From Mycogone perniciosa (taxonomy: Eukaryota; Ascomycota; Sordariomycetes; Hypocreales; Hypocreaceae): a DNA stretch of 64,000 nucleotides. Shown piece by piece: positions 58,565 to 64,000 of this stretch (its first letter is position 1; each line of letters begins with the position of its first letter). The notes beneath the pieces are model-generated. The model was given only the letters and a program-made list of their open reading frames with translations, did not search any database and was not told where the DNA came from. The stretch covers positions 124,001 through 188,000 of the forward strand of contig JAOALB010000013.1 of NCBI GenBank assembly GCA_025331125.1. The letters run 5' to 3'. The position numbers were made by a program, and so were the translations under genes.

Positions 58565-61500
58565 CTACAGCATCTTCCGTGCAGCCGCCTCAGATCCAGC
58601 AACAGTGTCCTCCGTCAGAGCACTCACCGTGCTATCCCGCCTCTTTTCCCCAGGCTTTGACATGCCTTCGATGCCCAGCGCAACCTCGCCGATCCTTCGG
58701 AGAACCACGAGCAGAGCGCCACGGAGATCAGGACTCAAGTCCTTGTGAAGTAGTTCCACAGCCATGGGGTAGAATGAGGGGATATGAGCCTTAAAGGCAT
58801 CTTCGGGGAAAGTAGCGTATCCCTCCAGAACGTCGACAACCACTGGTCTCCATGCAATGATGTTCCTCTGCTGGCTCTCCTCCGCTAGCAAAGAGTATCC
58901 AGTAACAATATCCTCGCACAGAGGTACCAATGCGGACTCGATATCGGGCCTACTCTTCAATCTCTCTGGTGCATCATCTGCAAACATCCTGAACAGAATA
59001 GAGACGTACGTTGCGGCAGCGCCGCTCTCCTGCTTGAGAAGGTTCGGTGGCTGCTTCATGAAACCCTCACGCCAGAGCTTCATCCGAAGCTCCTTATCCT
59101 CATTGAAGCGGCGCGCGAACTGGAATGAACGCTTTAAGAGACCCATGAGCCGTAACAACTCATTAGAAGGAATATTGGTATACACGGTGTCGTTGCTGAA
59201 GAGCTCATTGACCGTCTCAATCATGAGAAGTTGCAACACGCAACGCGAGATAATGCGATTGAAGAAGCGTCGGCGAGCGGCGGTCACCACCACGGGTTGC
59301 TGCTGCAGGTTGGACGAAGGCTTAAACTCCTCCAATGGCGCCCCGTCCTCTCCAGATCTTGATAACGGACGGTGAACGGAATCGGCATCGGACACTGTGC
59401 CATTCTCATCAGTCCCATTGATCTTCAGGGATTTTTCATCCACAACAGGGGTTTCACCCAAAGTTGGGCTGAGAGGCCCAGTAAAGTCCAACCCATTGGG
59501 CGGTAGCGTCAACGAAGCACCTGATTCCAAATTCGCTGCCGTGAATAGTTGATACGCGGTGGTTCGCTCAAAGAGCTCACAGAAGGCCCCGACGATCTTG
59601 GCCCAATGTTCCCCTGTGAACTTGGTCACATTCTTCAATATCAACTGCTGTAGGCAGTTGCTACCGATCCGAGAGATAGTGTCGTTTTCTTGGCATATGC
59701 AGAGGGCCAGCAGCTCCAGGAACCTATCCAACATGTATTCTAGAGCGTTGAAATAGTGCGTAAATAGGGTGATCATGTTGCGTAGCGCCTGGATCATAGT
59801 TGTTGAGAGCCAAACGGATAGCTCTTCGTGATTGAGAACGTTTGTCATTTCTGGTCGCGACCGCAACACCATGAAGATTGGATAAAGCTGCTGTCTCCAC
59901 ATGATGTCCCAAAATGCTGGAGTAAAGTCACCACCGTACCTCAATAGTGCTGCAAAGAAGTACTCGAGAGCATTTGATCGAACCTCAAGGTCCTCGCCCG
60001 TCATTAGGACATCATGGAAGGCGAACAGGACAGGGAACCAGTATCCCTCCTCCAGCGATGTCTTGGACTGCACTCTTTTACCCGCGGGGGGAGCTTCTGT
60101 AGTGCCATTCTCAGATTTGGAACCGCCTGGTGGATAACTGTATGAAAGTGGACACTCAGGTGTCTTCAGCATGGTTGGTATGATAGACTTGAGGAGTTCT
60201 AGTGCCCCAAGACTCTTCTTCTGGAACTTGAGATTCTTAGAAAACTCGGTCAAGCAAACAATCAAATCAGTGAAGGCACCCTGGGAAATGACAACTCCAA
60301 ACTTGTCCTTGTACACCTGGTGGACATTCTCATACGCAAGATTGACGATGCTCTCGTATGGCTCTCGTGCAGCGACTGTAAACACGCCGAACATGGTTCT
60401 CCACCCAGAACGGATATTATCACCCCGAGCTTGAATCATTTGAATCAGGCATCGCAGTACCATGTCCTTGACCGTGATATTGTGAGAATTGGAAAGAACA
60501 TGCTCAAACGGCTTCAAGAAATCCTTCTGGAACTTGAAACCCGCAAGCTCCTCAATTTCCATGAATCGCATTGAGAGTTGGCGCAGAGAATCTAGGGCAA
60601 AGAACACAATGTTCATGTTGTTATGACATCCAACCTGGTTGAAGTGCTCACCGAGAACGACCCAAATGTTACTCCACTCAAATCTGACACGGTTCATGTT
60701 GTAGTAGCTGATTTCAACAATCTTCTGGAGACTGTATGTCCGAGGGGAGTCGTTCGAGCCAGAGACCTTTATTTCATCCCAACTGACTTCAGTCAAGGCC
60801 TTAGCAAAGTGAACCATTGCTTCTCCTGAAAGATTGGCTGTGTTGGAGAAAATGCGGTCAACACTTCGAATAAGCTCATCTGAACGACTCTCAAGAGCGA
60901 TCTCGTGAGAGAAGCCTCGAGGACCAGTACCGGATCTTTGTCGCACCCGTGGTCTCGACTGGGCCGACGACCGAGAGTCCGAGGTCCCCGTTCGCTGAGG
61001 AGGCATGAACCGCGCCTGGGACACATCTGGAATAGCACTCTCATCAACACCTCCCGAGATCAGCTGCAATCGGTCCAGTTGACTAATACACATGAGAACA
61101 TCCTTCCATGACTCATGTAGAACATTGCCTTCTGTCTGGGCGAGATCCAGGATAACTTTGAGTGCTTCGATATGCTTGGCTTGCATCTCCTGTGGGTTAT
61201 TCAGGTTCGTGGCATTTCGCAGTGCTGATATGAATGCTTCACGTGCTGTTGACAGATCAAAAATACAGGCGATCTTGGTCGCAAGCCTCATGCCTTCAAG
61301 ACATAGTTTATTGACCTCCAGATTATGGGCCTTCTGCATCTGTGCCGAAAGTGCGGAGAAAATAGACATCCATGTAACATCAAACATAGAACCAACATGT
61401 TTGAACGATGTTGCTGGAATGTACTTGGGACCGGATTTTGCGGCATTCCGTCGCTGGCTCTTGAATAGATTCTTGAAGAGTTGCTCTGAACGCAAAGCAA

Positions 61501-64000
61501 TCTCTTCGGACTGCTGCATGTACGCCTCCCTTTGCAAATCGCGCCCGACGTTCGAGAAAGCCTGTCCAAGCCCAGCAGCCAGGCCACTAGATTGCTGGGG
61601 GAGAGCCCCCGCAGCGGCAGCTGATTCACGCTCACTCTTGAGTACAATCTCATTACTGGCGATCTCATCATAAATAGTGATTTGATACTCATGTGGCAGA
61701 TCAGCGTTGTCGTTAATGCCTGCATTGTTCCTGATAAACTCTTCCTTCGTCATCCTCTTGGCGATTTTGCTGCTGTGCAAGTCCGTATTCAGCAGAATAA
61801 CAGAATAAGCCAAAACGTATGCTGTGTCAGCATTGGCAAAGGCATTAGGGTTCCCCAGGACATAGCGTTCAGCAAACTTGAGCATGAAGCGATCAATCTT
61901 CTGTGCCTCACCTGGCAAGCGAAAAGACTGCAGGAAGTGGCGGAGGGAATCGACAAATCGCTTCTTGGTAAAATCCATGGAATCGACAAAAGCATGCATA
62001 ATATCGATGTTCTTCTGATCACCTTCGCCCAAGTATTCGCCAATTTGAGTTTTGTCGAGTTTATCCTCATTAAGGAGGAAAGTGGCGATATCCTGCGGGC
62101 TGTCGCTTAATATGAAGCCGTCACGAATTAGTTGTTCAATTCCTCGCTTGGGCTTGAAATTGAATTGTCTGATGTCCTTCATCAAAGCTGTTTTCCTAGC
62201 CTTCTCTTTACTCAGATGATCTGGGTCGTCCTCAAGAACTGGCGTCGAAGGAGGCAAGGGTGTTTCCAGGCGAGAGGCACTGTCGCTCGTGGTTGGATCG
62301 ATGGATGGCCGCAATTCATCAAACGACGCTTTGGCTTCGCCTTCTGGGCGCAGGGATCCGCTATCAGATCGCACAGAGGCTGACCAGTTGACTAGAGAAC
62401 GTAGCGTTTCGACGAGTGCTTCGAGTGACAGACGCTTCAAAGCATATTCCTTTGGGTAATCTTGCTCATGCTCCTGGTTCGGGACGATGTGAGCAATAGT
62501 GAGGGAAGGAGGTAAAATGCCTTTGAGCTGCCATTCGCTTGCTGGTGATGTTTTGGCTCGGAGCTCTTCATAGGCTTGCTCATGAAGCGATGTAATCGCA
62601 ACTGGTGTAGTGGAGAACTTGGAAAGATCTTCAATGATGGTTTGGTATATATTTTCCACTGACTGGTCACAGTCATAGTTCAGATAAGTCTCAACCAAAG
62701 CCCTGGGATCTGCACATAGGCGATTGAGAATGTTGACAAAATACAACTTTTGTGACAATGGCGCATTCTTTTGCGATAAGAGCGCCAAGTATATTTCGTT
62801 GAGAATGACCTCGATTTCTTTCTGAAGATATCGTGAGTACACAACAGGACACGGATCCGGGTAGAGATGACAAAGTTTACCTTGAAGGACGGGCGCATAA
62901 ACTTGAGCATGAGCCAGAAGATCTCACAGCAAACATCGAATATTCTATCCACCGAGCTGGCCCCGTTTCTAGTAATGCTAAGACAAAGGTAGAATTTGAC
63001 GGCCTGGAGAAACGTCGTGGGCTCGTTGCTCTTGGAATTTTTAATGGTACAAAGAGGTGATGTAAAAACGGCGATGTTGTTATTTAGAAGTGTGTGGATA
63101 AGGTGCAGGGAGATTAGTTTGGAACGCATTGGCTGCCCTCGTAGATCGAACAACTGATCTGGCGGCAGGACCTTGGTGGATAGGTTGCAAAATGATCGAA
63201 ATACCAGATATGCATCTCGAATATATACTTCGTCTTCGGCATCCAGTGCGTCGTTGTCCTCTTGCAGTGAGGAATCAGGCGCAGATAGCCCGGACACGGA
63301 GGCGTCGTCTTTCTTCGTAGGCTTCAGTCGAGTAACCATAGTAGGCCCATCACCAAGGTTGGAATCATCAAAACTCTTTCGATGTTCCAGGTCCTTGAGT
63401 GTGAGCTTCACGCCACTGACCGGCTCTTCCGGCTGACCGTTGCTCTCAGATTGGGGAGCTGGGGATTCGTCCCCGTCGTCGCTGGCCTGGCCGCCATTGG
63501 CAACCTCGGATTGCTCAAATGTAATGTTGCTGGAGCTGTGCTTAAGGTTTCCTAGACTGAGTCTGGCCTCCTTCATGTGCAGTCGGGTTTTGACTCGCTC
63601 AAAGACGGTTCCGACCATCTGCGTCAAGGTGCCCTGCGCAACCTGTTGGTTGGCCGTGCTTCGGGAGAGCAAGAAGACATTGTAGACTTGGCGCACGGCC
63701 TTGAGCAAGCCCGCGCCATGTACGACGATCTTGTCGTTAAGGACAGCCGCCAGCAGCGACTTGACAATCTGGAGCTGGATTTCCACGGCAGTAGTCTCGC
63801 CCTGAAAGCAGTCGCATATTGTATCGATGGCTCGTTCAATTAAGGGCGGGGCGGGCTCGGCGCCTTCCTGTGCAGCATCGTCTTTGCTCGGAATTGAGAA
63901 GTATGAATATGATATCAGCTTGCCGATGCAATCGAGCGCGGTTGTGGTGAGCTGGGGGTTGTTGGTCTTGGTTGCGAGCTGCAGCGGTGCGAAGACAATC
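58565..64000 (-). CDS. sec7: ARF guanine-nucleotide exchange factor Sec7 (large BIG type), 5' end outside the window
   Basis: Partial: two exons visible (64000-62881 and 62821-58565), 1,791 codons, open to the window edge. The splice AAG|GTAAAC ... TTCAG|AAA joins RPSFK to KEIEVILNEI. Order: DCB region (LLAAVLNDKIVVHGAGLLKAV), an acidic/Ser linker, HUS-like segment with KLYFVNILNRLCADPRALVE, then the Sec7 domain (about 590-775 of the visible part; GIEQLIRDGF ... FRLPGEAQKIDRFMLKFAER ... NPNAFANADTAYVLAYSVIL), with the catalytic Glu in LPGEAQK. HDS domains follow (VEISYYNMNRVRFEWSNIW). Sec7 loads GTP on Arf at late Golgi membranes to form vesicles; the Aspergillus homologue is known as hypB. 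Converges on the Hsm3-like gene. Confidence 0.95.

Overview
The window is nuclear DNA from a filamentous ascomycete, most likely a eurotiomycete of the Aspergillus/Penicillium type. The genes carry short introns (mostly 55-95 bp) with GT-AG borders and internal CTAAC/CTGAC-like branch sites. The gene set is fungal: the DASH kinetochore subunit Dad1, Rho4, Fip1, Nup49, Rpc31, an Hsm3-type proteasome chaperone, a fungal class III chitinase, a secreted GH32 invertase and a DUF7025-type AAA+ ATPase. I cannot name the species from sequence alone.

Layout. 0.2-1.9 kb: membrane PA/RING-H2 ubiquitin ligase (-). 4.6-5.7 kb: tubulin cofactor B (-). 5.7-14.1 kb: a gene-poor stretch full of short repeats. 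14.1-15.5 kb: Myb/SANT transcription factor (+). 16.1-16.9 kb: Trm9-like tRNA wobble-uridine methyltransferase (-). 18.3-21.3 kb: a divergent pair, a Gfo/Idh/MocA sugar or dihydrodiol dehydrogenase (-) and an aldo/keto reductase (+). 21.7 kb: a small basic protein of unknown function. 22.6-23.8 kb: deoxyhypusine synthase (-). 24.6-31.5 kb: a 2,242-residue SANT corepressor of the Snt1/NCoR type (+), with a pentapeptide array and very long polyglutamine. 32.1 kb: Dad1 (+). 33.2-34.1 kb: Rho4 GTPase (-), divergent from elongin C (+, 34.7-35.3 kb). 35.9-36.6 kb: atypical short-chain dehydrogenase (-). 38.0-40.0 kb: AAA+ ATPase (+). 40.4-42.3 kb: RNA lariat debranching enzyme (+). 42.7-44.6 kb: secreted invertase (+). 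44.7-45.3 kb: SAM methyltransferase (-). 46.4-47.3 kb: M50-type membrane peptidase (+). 47.6-48.8 kb: class III chitinase (-). 48.8-52.4 kb: gene-free. 52.4-53.6 kb: Fip1 (-), divergent from Nup49 (+, 53.9-55.5 kb). 55.9-56.8 kb: RNA polymerase III subunit Rpc31 (-), divergent from the Hsm3-like gene (+, 57.2-58.4 kb). 58.6 kb to the right edge: Sec7 ARF-GEF (-), cut by the window end.

Most genes are unlinked housekeeping functions (RNA processing, nuclear transport, transcription, secretion, cytoskeleton, translation-factor modification). There is no biosynthetic cluster, transposon, CRISPR array or clear RNA gene. The dehydrogenase/aldo-keto reductase pair shares a promoter and may act together. 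The strongest unexplained signal is an imperfect palindrome, TACTCCGTA (often GTACTCCGTAC), seen at least 20 times and always between genes, densest in the repeat-rich stretch upstream of the Myb factor. Other points of interest are an apparently intron-split start codon in the Snt1-like gene, a 14-nt microexon in the chitinase, and an SDR without the usual catalytic tyrosine. All gene models are hand-spliced. Reading frame is preserved across every junction given, but no transcript or database evidence was available.
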